A DNA stretch of 43,064 bases, from NCBI GenBank assembly GCA_020847975.1, contig JADLBD010000039.1, positions 1-43,064 of the forward strand, given 5' to 3'. Every line of letters starts with the position of its first letter. Position 1 is the stretch's first letter. Shown here one piece after another: positions 1-7,660 of the stretch. This DNA comes from Bryobacterales bacterium. Its GTDB lineage: Bacteria > Acidobacteriota > Terriglobia > Bryobacterales > Bryobacteraceae. Both the position numbers and the translations under genes were made by a program. The notes beneath the pieces were generated by a model, which saw nothing but the letters and a program-made list of their open reading frames with translations, did not search any database and had not been told where the DNA came from.

Positions 1-2
1 TC

Positions 3-341
3 AGCCCCCTCGAGTTTGCCCGCTACGTCGACGATTTTCAAAGCCCTTGGGTGCGCGCCTACTTCGATGTGGGCAACGTCGTCCTCTACGGCTACCCGCA
101 GGATTGGATCCGCACCCTCGGCAAGCGGATCGTCAAGCTCCATTTCAAGGATTTCAAATTCGCCAGGCGCGTCGCCGAATTCGTAAATCTCCGCGACGGC
201 GAGATCGATTGGAAAGAGATCCACACCGCCCTCATCGAGATCGGCTACAAAGGATCCGCCACCGTGGAACTGGCTTCCGGGGATGCCGCCTATCTCAAGG
301 ACGTCAGCCACCGCGTCGACCTCATCCTCGAAGGCGCCTGA
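3..341 (+). CDS. Sugar phosphate isomerase/epimerase-like protein, C-terminal part
   Basis: This is the 3' end of a gene that begins before the window; the frame is open from base 3. The visible ~112 residues fit the C-terminal half of the xylose isomerase-like/AP-endonuclease-2 TIM barrel. Three family landmarks are in order: AYFDVGNV near the start, LHFKDF about 30 residues later, and a late TVEL. In this family the Asp, His and Glu of these motifs bind the divalent metal. Substrates vary widely (sugar phosphates, inositols, hydroxypyruvate), so no specific substrate can be named. The gene ends 9 nt before the sppA-like gene, so the two may be co-transcribed. Fold assignment is fairly secure; function is not. 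Confidence 0.72.
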   Translation, partial: SPLEFARYVDDFQSPWVRAYFDVGNVVLYGYPQDWIRTLGKRIVKLHFKDFKFARRVAEFVNLRDGEIDWKEIHTALIEIGYKGSATVELASGDAAYLKDVSHRVDLILEGA

Positions 342-350
342 TCGCCTGCG

Positions 351-2039
351 ATGGCAATGCGAAATTTCCTGGCCGGTATCCTCGGCGGGCTGCTTCTCGC
401 CCTCCTTCTTTGCGCCTCTTGCCTCTGGATTGTCCCCTGGTGGCTGGAACGCCCTCCCTCGGTGGCCAAGGGCACAACCCTCGTCCTTCGCTTGTCCGGG
501 ACCATCTACGAGCAGGAGCCTCCCACCCTCTACCCCTTCGCCGGCGAACGGCCCTGGACGACGCTCCGCCTCTGGGAAACCCTCAGGAAAGCCGCTGCCG
601 ACCCGCGCATCGCGGCCCTCCTTCTCTTCCCGGAAAAACCCGCCGCCGGCTGGGCCAAGCTCGCCGAAATCCGCAACTCCTTACTTCTCTTCCGCAAAAC
701 CGGCAAGCCTGTGGTCGCCTATCTGCGCAGCGCCACGGCGCGCGATTATTACCTCGCCACGGCTGCCGGCAGGCTGGCTGCTCCACCCGGCGACCTGGTG
801 GACCTCAAAGGACTCCGCGCGGAACTTACCTACGGCCGCCTCGCCCTCGACAAACTCGGGATCCTGCCCGAGTTTGAAAGCATGGGCCGCTATAAGGACG
901 GCGCCGATATCCTCACCCGCTCTTCCAGCACCCCCGAGACCCGGCAGGTCATCAACAATCTCCTCGATTCGCGGCTCGAATCACTCATCTCGGCAATCTC
1001 GCAAAGCCGCGGCCGCACCCCCCAACAAGTGCGCCAACTGCTCGATGAAGGACCGTTCCTCGCCGCCTCCGCCCTCGCCTCCGGACTCATCGACGCCGCC
1101 CAATACGAAGACCAGGCTCGCTCGGAACTCGCCGCGGCGCTCCACCAAAAAGAACTCGCCACACTCCCCGCCGCCGATTACCAGCGTGTTCGCCCCCCCG
1201 CTCCCGGGCTCGACGGAAAACAAAAGATCGCCTTTGTCGCCGCCCAGGGAGATATCCTCCGCTCTCCCATCCCTTTCTTCGATGACCAGGTCCTCGACCC
1301 CGAATCCTTTGCCGCAACCCTGAAAAAGGTGCGCGAGGACGATTCCATCAAGGCCGTCATTCTGCGCATTGACTCTCCCGGAGGCGATGCGATTGCCTCC
1401 GATGAAATGACGCGGGAAGTGAAACGGCTCGCTGCCGTAAAACCTGTCATCGTCTCCATGGCCGATGTCGCTGCCAGCGGCGGCTACGCTCTCGCCATGG
1501 GCGCGCCCACGGTGGTCGCCTATCCGGAAACCATCACCGGTTCCATCGGCGTCTTCTTCGGCAAGCTCACGCTCACCGGCCTGTACGACAAACTCGGAAT
1601 TCGCAAGGAGATCTACACCCGGGGCCGTTTTGCCGCCATTGATTCCGATGCGCAACCGCTCAGCAACGATGGCCGCCGCAAGCTCCACGAATCGCTCGAA
1701 GCCGTATATGCGGATTTTGTCCGCCAGGTGGCCGCATCGCGAAAGAAAAAGTATGACGAGATTGACCGTATCGCTCAGGGGCGTGTCTGGCTGGGCTCAG
1801 AGGCGAAGGCGAATGGGCTCGTCGATGACCTCGGTGGAATCGAACGCGCCATCTATCTGGCCCGGCAGCGTGCCTCGATCTCTCCTCAGCACCAGATCCG
1901 GCTCGTCGTCTTTCCTTCCTCCCCGGATTGGATTCATTCCCTCGTGCAAAGGCTGGCGCCGTTCCTCCGCTCCACGCCGCTCCTCCGCCTTTCCTCCGGC
2001 GTCTGGAAGCGAATCCCTGTCGGCCTCGCCGTGAATTGA
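351..2039 (+). CDS. sppA: Signal peptide peptidase SppA, long (67K) type
   Basis: This 562-residue membrane-anchored serine protease would degrade signal peptides left in the membrane after protein export. Residues 7-30 form one hydrophobic anchor. Two tandem peptidase S49-type domains follow. The Lys of the catalytic dyad is probably K182 (GRYKDGAD) in the first domain, and the Ser is S376 in ADVAASGGYA in the second. This is the arrangement of the long E. coli enzyme, whose dyad is split between N- and C-terminal halves. RIDSPGGDA (about 339-347) is another S49 hallmark. The length is slightly below the E. coli 618 residues. Start: ATG at 351 (a second ATG lies at 357). It converges on the sigma factor gene with 2 nt between stops. 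Confidence 0.9.
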   Translation: MAMRNFLAGILGGLLLALLLCASCLWIVPWWLERPPSVAKGTTLVLRLSGTIYEQEPPTLYPFAGERPWTTLRLWETLRKAAADPRIAALLLFPEKPAAGWAKLAEIRNSLLLFRKTGKPVVAYLRSATARDYYLATAAGRLAAPPGDLVDLKGLRAELTYGRLALDKLGILPEFESMGRYKDGADILTRSSSTPETRQVINNLLDSRLESLISAISQSRGRTPQQVRQLLDEGPFLAASALASGLIDAAQYEDQARSELAAALHQKELATLPAADYQRVRPPAPGLDGKQKIAFVAAQGDILRSPIPFFDDQVLDPESFAATLKKVREDDSIKAVILRIDSPGGDAIASDEMTREVKRLAAVKPVIVSMADVAASGGYALAMGAPTVVAYPETITGSIGVFFGKLTLTGLYDKLGIRKEIYTRGRFAAIDSDAQPLSNDGRRKLHESLEAVYADFVRQVAASRKKKYDEIDRIAQGRVWLGSEAKANGLVDDLGGIERAIYLARQRASISPQHQIRLVVFPSSPDWIHSLVQRLAPFLRSTPLLRLSSGVWKRIPVGLAVN

Positions 2040-2041
2040 CC

Positions 2042-2833
2042 TCAATCGGCGAACGCGTAGGCCGAATGAATTCCATTCGATTGCAGCACCACCGCCATCT
2101 TCTCGAGCGCGGACTTGTGGATTTGCGAAACCCGGCTCTCGTTGATTCCCAACAACCCGCCAATCTCTTTCATCGTCATCTCGTTGGTGTAGTACAGCAG
2201 CACCACCTTCTGGTACCGCTCCGGCAGCGACTTCATCGCATCCGCCAGTACGGACCGCAACTGCTGGTGAGCACACATCCGGTCGGGCTGCGTCTCCGGC
2301 TTTGACGGGAAATCCGGCGCCGGAAGATCATCCTGGTCATTAGCGCGCGAACTGGCCGATACCAGGCCCACGCTCCGCAAGTCCAACATCATCTGCCGCC
2401 ACCGCTCCACTTCCACACCCAGTTTCTCCGCCACTTCCGACTCCGTGGGATTGCGCTGCAGTGTCGCCGCCAGATCCCGCGTTACCGCCTCCACCTGCTT
2501 GTGACGGCGTCTCAAGTCGCGCGACGCCCAATCCAGTTGCCGCAGGCTGTCCAGAATCGCTCCCTTGATCCGGTGCTTGGCGTAGCTCGAGAACACCACC
2601 TTCTTGTCGGGATTGTACTTGCTCGCGGCGTCAAACAGCCCCAGAATTCCCGCATGCACCAAGTCATCCAAATCCACGTGGACGGGCAGATTCTCGTGTA
2701 CCCGAACCGCGATTGCCTTCACTAATGGCAAGTGCTCCAATACCACCCGGTCCCGCTTCGAAGCCCGCGTGATTGGATTCTGTACGACATTCGTGCCGCG
2801 CATGTCTTGGATTTTCGCTTTCGCTGTGCCCAT
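2042..2833 (-). CDS. FliA/WhiG-family RNA polymerase sigma factor
   Basis: This 263-residue sigma factor directs RNA polymerase to a specialised promoter set. Region 2 is visible in the N-terminal half (VDLDDLVHAGILGLFDAA, then FSSYAKHRIKGAILDSLR). Region 3 is in the middle, and a C-terminal region 4 helix-turn-helix follows (LPERYQKVVLLYY, then MTMKEIGGLLGINESRVSQ). The pattern is that of the sigma-28/FliA-WhiG-SigF group rather than the ECF type. I chose the ATG at 2833 because GGGAGAG lies about a dozen bases upstream; the frame stays open upstream to 2908 but that extension looks non-coding. No flagellar gene occurs in the window, so a flagellar role should not be assumed. No anti-sigma gene is adjacent. 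Confidence 0.88.
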   Translation of the reverse strand: MGTAKAKIQDMRGTNVVQNPITRASKRDRVVLEHLPLVKAIAVRVHENLPVHVDLDDLVHAGILGLFDAASKYNPDKKVVFSSYAKHRIKGAILDSLRQLDWASRDLRRRHKQVEAVTRDLAATLQRNPTESEVAEKLGVEVERWRQMMLDLRSVGLVSASSRANDQDDLPAPDFPSKPETQPDRMCAHQQLRSVLADAMKSLPERYQKVVLLYYTNEMTMKEIGGLLGINESRVSQIHKSALEKMAVVLQSNGIHSAYAFAD

Positions 2834-3304
2834 TTCTAGGTCTCTCTCCCTTTCCGCTCTGGCCTTCCCTGCTTCGATCCGGCCGGCGTTTTTTCCCGGT
2901 GCAACCAACCGTTACGCCCGCCTATGGATGCAATCTGCCGGCCATGCGCCCGCAGATTCATCCTCCAACCCTCCGGCTGAACCATTTCCTCACGCCAACA
3001 CCGTGCTGCACCGATGTTTAGCGCCACTTCCGGATTGTTCCCAATCCGCGCGACAGCCGCCTCCACTCCCTGACCCCCTTCCGGCAAAACCAAATTGGAA
3101 TCAGAAAGCCGTACCGGCGTTTCAGAGTGGAACGTTCTGTCCCAAAATGAAACTCATCTTTCCGTCTGTAGGTTTCTTGAATAAGCTTATCGGAGGGAAG
3201 GGAATTTCAACTAGAGGGAAATGGACCGGAAATGGCTGATTCAGAGTTTACCTTTGCCCTATTCCCCCCTCCCCATATTGGGGGGTGGAATCGGCTGCTA
3301 CCGT
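2834..3304. other. 471-bp intergenic region between two minus-strand genes
   Basis: I see no convincing gene here. The stretch from about 3120 to 3240 is visibly richer in A and T than the surrounding coding DNA, as expected for a promoter region of the sigma factor gene, but I cannot place -35 and -10 boxes with confidence. Around 3267-3288 lies an imperfect hairpin built on CCCCATATTGGGG. It could mark the 3' end of the small gene at 3305-3517, but it has no T-run on the minus strand. Confidence 0.45.
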
Positions 3305-3517
3305 CTAGTCCTTTTGATTATCTTCGTCCGCTGTCCCTTCCGCTTCCTCCTGCTTCCGCTTCAGGTGCGCAACGTATGTCTTCGCCGCCAGTCCCCCCAA
3401 CACAATCAGCGTCACCATGCGGATGGCCCCGCTCAACGTCGTGAGCGACAGCACCCCCAGTACCCCAAACAAACCCATCGCTACCGCCAATCGCCTGCTC
3501 TCCGCCTCGTGATTCAT
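3305..3517 (-). CDS. Small membrane protein, function unknown
   Basis: This encodes 70 residues. After a charged N terminus (MNHEAESRR) come two hydrophobic stretches, at about residues 10-28 and 33-47, each long enough to span the membrane. The C-terminal tail is highly charged (KRKQEEAEGTADEDNQKD). A GAGGA sequence lies upstream of the ATG, but about 15 nt away, farther than ideal. The gene is alone on the minus strand, head-to-head with the secreted small protein at 3604. I recognise no family. The two-helix profile and clean hydropathy argue that it is real rather than a shadow. Confidence 0.55.
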   Translation of the reverse strand: MNHEAESRRLAVAMGLFGVLGVLSLTTLSGAIRMVTLIVLGGLAAKTYVAHLKRKQEEAEGTADEDNQKD

Positions 3518-3603
3518 GAGAAGAATTTAATTCCTCATTTTCGCAACTCCCCCGCAACATGTGCGGCACTCTCGCGTTTGCACAATCAGGAGGCCAAAAT
3601 CAA

Positions 3604-3915
3604 ATGAACAACTTGATCAAAATCATTGGCTTGACGGCAGTTCTCGGAGTCACTCTTAGCGCCGCGGGTCCCATTGCCAACCGCGGCATCAACCAGCAAA
3701 ACAGAATCCGCCAAGGCGTCCGTTCCGGACAACTCACCCCGCGCGAAACCGCCCGGCTCCAAGCCCAGGAGCGCGCCCTGCATCGGGAGATTACCCACGA
3801 CCGTCTCACTGGCAACGGCTTGTCCCCGCGCGAGCGGCGCACCATCAACCGCCAGCAGAACATCCTCAGCCATCAGATCTACCGCGAGAAACACGACGCC
3901 CAGGTTCGCCCGTAG
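3604..3915 (+). CDS. Small secreted Arg/Gln-rich protein
   Basis: This encodes 103 residues. The N terminus (about 1-20) is a signal peptide ending near LSAAG. The mature part is very rich in Arg, Gln, Asn and His and consists mostly of predicted helix. It contains QQNRIRQGVRSGQLTPRE and later LSPRERRTINRQQN, two related segments that look like an internal duplication of an R-x-G-x-L-(T/S)-P-R-E unit. Proteins of this type are found as unnamed small periplasmic proteins in many bacteria. The ATG at 3604 is preferred over upstream starts because a perfect AGGAGG (3588-3593) sits 10 nt before it. Function unknown. Confidence 0.7.
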   Translation: MNNLIKIIGLTAVLGVTLSAAGPIANRGINQQNRIRQGVRSGQLTPRETARLQAQERALHREITHDRLTGNGLSPRERRTINRQQNILSHQIYREKHDAQVRP

Positions 3916-3941
3916 CCCTCTCAGATCCCATCTCCCTCGCG

Positions 3942-5168
3942 CTAATTCGCTGTCTTCGAGAAAAAGGAGGAGAAGAGCCCGGACAGTGCGGATGCTTTCT
4001 TTGCCGGCTGTTCGGCGCTCTTCGCGCGGGGACACAATCTGTCCCCAAGTTGCGCCAGGCTTTTTCCGAAGTTGCTGTTCGAAGCCACCGGCTTGCCCTC
4101 AATCAGCGCTCGATGGATCACTTCATAGTCGCCCGGCACCACGTGATATACGTCGCAATGCAGCGCTGTCTCTATTGCGTCGCGCCCCAATCCGGACTCC
4201 TTGTTGTACCGGTTCACGACAAGCCGGATCTTTGACCGGCTGACCCGATTCCCCTCCAGATAGTCCATCGCCCGCTGAGCGGCCTGCAGCGATGGCAGTT
4301 CGTTGGTCGTGACCAGCACCACTTCATCGCTGCTTCGCGCCACCGTCAGGTTCCATTCGCCATACACGCTGCCCGCATCGAGGATCACCACCTCGTAAAA
4401 CCCCCGGGCGAACTCTACGATCATCGACGCATCCCGCAACTCATGCAGCCCCTCGTTCACCTGATCCGGTGACAGCAGAATGTCGAGCCCCGCTTGTTGC
4501 GTCACGATTCCTTTCCAGACATCTTCGTCGAGCGAGGTGGAACGGCTCAATGCGTCCACAAAGCTGTAGTTCGACTTCAGCTTCAATAAGAAGGAAAGCG
4601 TGCCCGTAAGCGGATCCAGGTCCGCAAGCAGTATTTTCTTGCGCCCCGCCCGCTTGTAGTGCTGGGCCAGGTTCGCCGCAAGCGTCGTCGCCCCGCATGC
4701 TCCCTTTGCCGGAATGACCGTAATTACCTTCCCTTGCTTCTCCGGCCCGCCGTCGATTCGCTGCAGCGAAGCGATCCGCTCCACCGCGTGATCGAGTTGT
4801 TCCGGATCGAACGGCCGCACCAGAAATTCTACCGCTCCCTGCCGCATCGCCCGCAAAATCGTGTCCGGGTTCTTGTAAGCCAGCAAAACAATGATTTTTA
4901 CCCCAGGCTGAACGGCGAGCAACTCCCCAATTAATGCCAGCGCCCTCTCCGCATCGGAGATCAGGTCCAGGAAGCAGAGGTTGGGACCCTGTGAGCCGCC
5001 CAATTCCGCAAGCACCTGCCGCGCCGGATAGGATTGCATTTCAAACACCGGCGTCTTCGGTAAATGTTGGGCCAGCATCGGTGACAGTTCGCCCGCTATC
5101 GTCTTGTTCGGTGTGATGAGGAGTGCTTTCCAGCTTCCCGATAAGGCGTCTATGTCGGATCGAGCCAT
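3942..5168 (-). CDS. Orphan TadZ/CpaE-like ATPase with receiver-like N domain
   Basis: This 408-residue protein has the CpaE/TadZ layout: an N-terminal receiver-like domain (about 14-135) followed by a ParA/MinD-type ATPase domain (about 147-385). Such proteins place the Tad pilus machine at its site in the cell. The P-loop is KGACGATT (155-162): the first 'signature' lysine is kept, but the usual GK(S/T) lysine is replaced by Ala160, as is common in TadZ proteins. ILLADLDPLTG follows as the A'-like motif and VVILDAGSV as Walker B. In the receiver part, FLDLIS marks the phosphoacceptor strand. It stands alone, 17 kb from the tad cluster, and is divergent from the LuxR-type gene at 5303. A paralogue lies at 25186-26388. 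Confidence 0.8.
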   Translation of the reverse strand: MARSDIDALSGSWKALLITPNKTIAGELSPMLAQHLPKTPVFEMQSYPARQVLAELGGSQGPNLCFLDLISDAERALALIGELLAVQPGVKIIVLLAYKNPDTILRAMRQGAVEFLVRPFDPEQLDHAVERIASLQRIDGGPEKQGKVITVIPAKGACGATTLAANLAQHYKRAGRKKILLADLDPLTGTLSFLLKLKSNYSFVDALSRSTSLDEDVWKGIVTQQAGLDILLSPDQVNEGLHELRDASMIVEFARGFYEVVILDAGSVYGEWNLTVARSSDEVVLVTTNELPSLQAAQRAMDYLEGNRVSRSKIRLVVNRYNKESGLGRDAIETALHCDVYHVVPGDYEVIHRALIEGKPVASNSNFGKSLAQLGDRLCPRAKSAEQPAKKASALSGLFSSFFSKTAN

Positions 5169-5302
5169 GCGTTACAATCTCTAAACCTATCCCCTCGATC
5201 GGCCGTTCCCATCAAAAACATGAGAGCGGTTCCCCTTAACTCTCACTAAGACTGAGGGAGGCGCTTCCGATAAGTGTCCCAAGGGAGGACTCAGTTACCG
5301 TA

Positions 5303-5938
5303 ATGTCAGATCCGATCACCGTGGGGCTTTGCGAAACCCAGCCGCTCACCGCCGAAGGCTTGGCGTCCATCTTGCGCCAAAACCCCGATTTCCGCTTCGC
5401 CGGCTCCGTCTTCTCGCTCGTCGAAGCCGGCGCCTTCCTTGAACGCTCCCGCCCGAGCGTCTTTGTCGTCGACAAATCCTTTGGCGTCCAAGCCGTCCTC
5501 GAGTGGGTCGCCGAACACCGCTCCGCCCGCCCCGCCTCCGCCATCGTCGTCTGGGGCCTCTCCATCTCCGAGGCCGAAGCCCTCCGCTTCCTCCAGATCG
5601 GAGCCAAAGGCATCATTCGCAAAACCGCCCCGTCCGACGTCCTCGTCTCCTGTCTGCAAGCCGTCTCCCACGGCACAAGCTGGATGGAGGACAGCCTCTT
5701 CCGCGAGTCCAACCGCCAGGAAAAATACCACCGCTCCGATCTCACCCCACGCGAGCACCAGGTCATGGAACTCGTCGAGCAGGGCTACAAAAACAAAGAA
5801 ATCGCCCGTCAACTCGGAATTCGCCCCGGCACCGTCAAGATCCACCTCAAGCACATCTTCGAGAAAACCGGCGTCCGCGGCCGTTATGGCCTCGCCCTTA
5901 GTGGAATGAAAGACAAGGGGTTGCTGGCGCTCCCATAG
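5303..5938 (+). CDS. LuxR/NarL-type transcription regulator with degenerate receiver domain
   Basis: This encodes 211 residues. Residues 5-125 have the receiver fold pattern, and the C-terminal part carries a LuxR-type helix-turn-helix (LTPREHQVMELVEQGYKNKE, then PGTVKIHLKHIFEKTG). The receiver keeps the likely phosphoacceptor D57 (VVVD-K). The acidic pair is reduced to C10-E11 (CETQP), and the switch Ser/Thr position is G85. A conserved-type Lys is at 107. Phosphorylation is therefore doubtful. A GGGAGG lies about 13 nt before the ATG. It is divergent from the TadZ-like gene (134 bp between starts), so the two may share a control region. A close architectural paralogue is at 19705-20394. Confidence 0.82.
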   Translation: MSDPITVGLCETQPLTAEGLASILRQNPDFRFAGSVFSLVEAGAFLERSRPSVFVVDKSFGVQAVLEWVAEHRSARPASAIVVWGLSISEAEALRFLQIGAKGIIRKTAPSDVLVSCLQAVSHGTSWMEDSLFRESNRQEKYHRSDLTPREHQVMELVEQGYKNKEIARQLGIRPGTVKIHLKHIFEKTGVRGRYGLALSGMKDKGLLALP

Positions 5939-5957
5939 CGCCGTTCCCCCAGGCTGT

Positions 5958-5989
5958 CACGCCCCGGCCCCATGCTATGCTGGGGCGTG
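5958..5989 (+). other. Hairpin covering the presumed start codon of the first TldD-like gene
   Basis: CACGCCCC (5958-5965) and GGGGCGTG (5982-5989) form a perfect 8-bp inverted repeat. An alternative inner stem pairs GCCCCA with TGGGGC. There is no T-run after it, so it is not a typical terminator for the LuxR-type gene. Because the ATG at 5972 lies inside the loop or inner stem, it either regulates translation of the downstream gene or shows that the real start is the GTG at 5987 or the TTG at 5990. Confidence 0.4.
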
Positions 5990-7660
5990 TTGCCTCCCCA
6001 CCGTCTTTTCCTCCTCTTCCTTATCTCATCCCCCCTCACCGCCCAATCTCCCTCCCTCCTCGATATCCTCCAACAGGAACTCAACCGCAACTTCACCGCC
6101 CTAAAATCCGCCGATCCCGCCCCCTACTTCCTCGCCTACGAAGCCGTCGATCAGCAGGCAGCCTCCGTCACCGCAATGTTTGGAGCCTTGGTTCGCTCTT
6201 CCTCCTCTGATTCCCGCTCCCTCGACGTGACCCTCCGCGCCGGCTCCCCGAAATTCGATAACTACCATCGCATGCGTGGTGACCGCGCCCAATTCACCGC
6301 CGGCGTCCAGCTTCCTATCGAGACCAACGCCAATGCGATCCGCCGCCGCGCATGGCTTGAAACGGACCGCATCTATCGCCTCGCCAGCCAGCGCCTCATC
6401 CGCCTCAAAGCCAACGCCCAGGTCAAAGCCAATGAAGAGGATGACTCCGACGATTTCTCCATCGAGGAGCCCCAGATCCACGTCGCGCCGCCGGTCAAAT
6501 TCGCTTTTGACAACAACGGCTGGGCAACCCGGGTCCGGAAGTGGTCCAGTGAATTCAATAAGCACCGCGGCATCCTCGCCTCCAACGTGACCGTGGTGGC
6601 GGATGCGCAGACCAAGTACCTGGTCAACTCCGAAGGTACGCGCCTCCGCTACGGCCGCCCCTTTGCCCGCATCCTCATTACCGCTCAGGGCAAGGCCGGT
6701 GATGGGATGGATCTTGTGGCAACCGATACCTTCGAGGCCGAAACGCCGGCCCGGCTCCCTAATGACGACACCATAACGGCCGCCGTCACCAAGGTTGCCA
6801 ACCACCTCACCGGCCTCATCCAGGCCCCGCCCGTCGACCCCTTCGTCGGACCTGCAATCCTCAGCGGTTCCGCCGCCGGTGTCTTCTTCCATGAAATCTT
6901 CGGCCATCGCATCGAGGGCCACCGCCAGAAAGACGAGACCGAAGGACAGACGTTTACGAAAAGCGTGGGCAAACCCGTGCTCCCCACTTTCCTCTCCGTC
7001 AATTTCGATCCAACCCGCAAATCCATCGGCGGCGTGGACCTCAACGGCTGGTATGACTACGACGACGAAGGCGTCAAGGCGCGCCCGGTCAATGTCGTCG
7101 AGAACGGCATTCTCGAGACGTTCCTCATGTCCCGGTCTCCCATTCGCGGGTTTCCGAAATCAAATGGACACGGCCGCCGCCAGCCAGGAGCCGAAATCGT
7201 TTCCCGCCAGTCGAACCTCATCGTCGAGTCCGCCCAAGCCGTCTCGAACGAAAAGCTGCGGGCCATGCTGATTGAGGAAATCAAGAAACAGGGCAAGCCA
7301 TATGGCCTGTATTTCGAGCAGGTTACCGGAGGATTCACGACTACCGGCCGCCAAGGGCTGCAGGCCTTCACCGTCATTCCTCTCCTCGTCTACCGCGTCT
7401 ATCCCGATGGCCGCCCCGACGAACTCGTCCGCGGCGTCAGCATTGTCGGCACTCCCTTGGCCAGCTTCTCCAAAATCATCGCCACCTCGGACAAGCCCGA
7501 AGTCTTCAACGGAATCTGCGGAGCGGAATCCGGCAGCGTCCCCGTCTCGGCCGTTTCTCCCGCCCTCCTGGTCACGGAAATCGAAATTCAGCGCAAACCA
7601 GCCGGTCTCGATTCCCCGCCCGCGCTTCCTCGGCCTACACTCCCCGGAGGCGGTTTCTGA
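5972..7660 (+). CDS. Exported TldD/PmbA-family metallopeptidase (zinc motif intact)
   Basis: This 562-residue protein belongs to the TldD/PmbA (peptidase U62) family. The family's zinc site is visible as HEIFGH (H307, E308, H312), followed by RIEGH, which resembles the HExxxH motif of TldD. A later GICGAE (C516) fits the conserved Cys ligand. Unlike cytoplasmic E. coli TldD, it has an N-terminal hydrophobic stretch (about residues 12-24, ending PLTAQS) that looks like a signal peptide. The exact start is uncertain: ATG 5972 lies inside a hairpin, and GTG 5987 is possible. It overlaps the next gene by 1 nt (TGATG). Likely role: periplasmic peptidase acting with the following homologue; substrate unknown. 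Confidence 0.82.
   Translation: MLCWGVLPPHRLFLLFLISSPLTAQSPSLLDILQQELNRNFTALKSADPAPYFLAYEAVDQQAASVTAMFGALVRSSSSDSRSLDVTLRAGSPKFDNYHRMRGDRAQFTAGVQLPIETNANAIRRRAWLETDRIYRLASQRLIRLKANAQVKANEEDDSDDFSIEEPQIHVAPPVKFAFDNNGWATRVRKWSSEFNKHRGILASNVTVVADAQTKYLVNSEGTRLRYGRPFARILITAQGKAGDGMDLVATDTFEAETPARLPNDDTITAAVTKVANHLTGLIQAPPVDPFVGPAILSGSAAGVFFHEIFGHRIEGHRQKDETEGQTFTKSVGKPVLPTFLSVNFDPTRKSIGGVDLNGWYDYDDEGVKARPVNVVENGILETFLMSRSPIRGFPKSNGHGRRQPGAEIVSRQSNLIVESAQAVSNEKLRAMLIEEIKKQGKPYGLYFEQVTGGFTTTGRQGLQAFTVIPLLVYRVYPDGRPDELVRGVSIVGTPLASFSKIIATSDKPEVFNGICGAESGSVPVSAVSPALLVTEIEIQRKPAGLDSPPALPRPTLPGGGF

Noticed and set aside
3266..3290. CCCC-ATAT-GGGG hairpin as a terminator
   Set aside because: The stem is imperfect beyond five pairs and no T-run follows on either strand; kept only as a remark in the intergenic entry.
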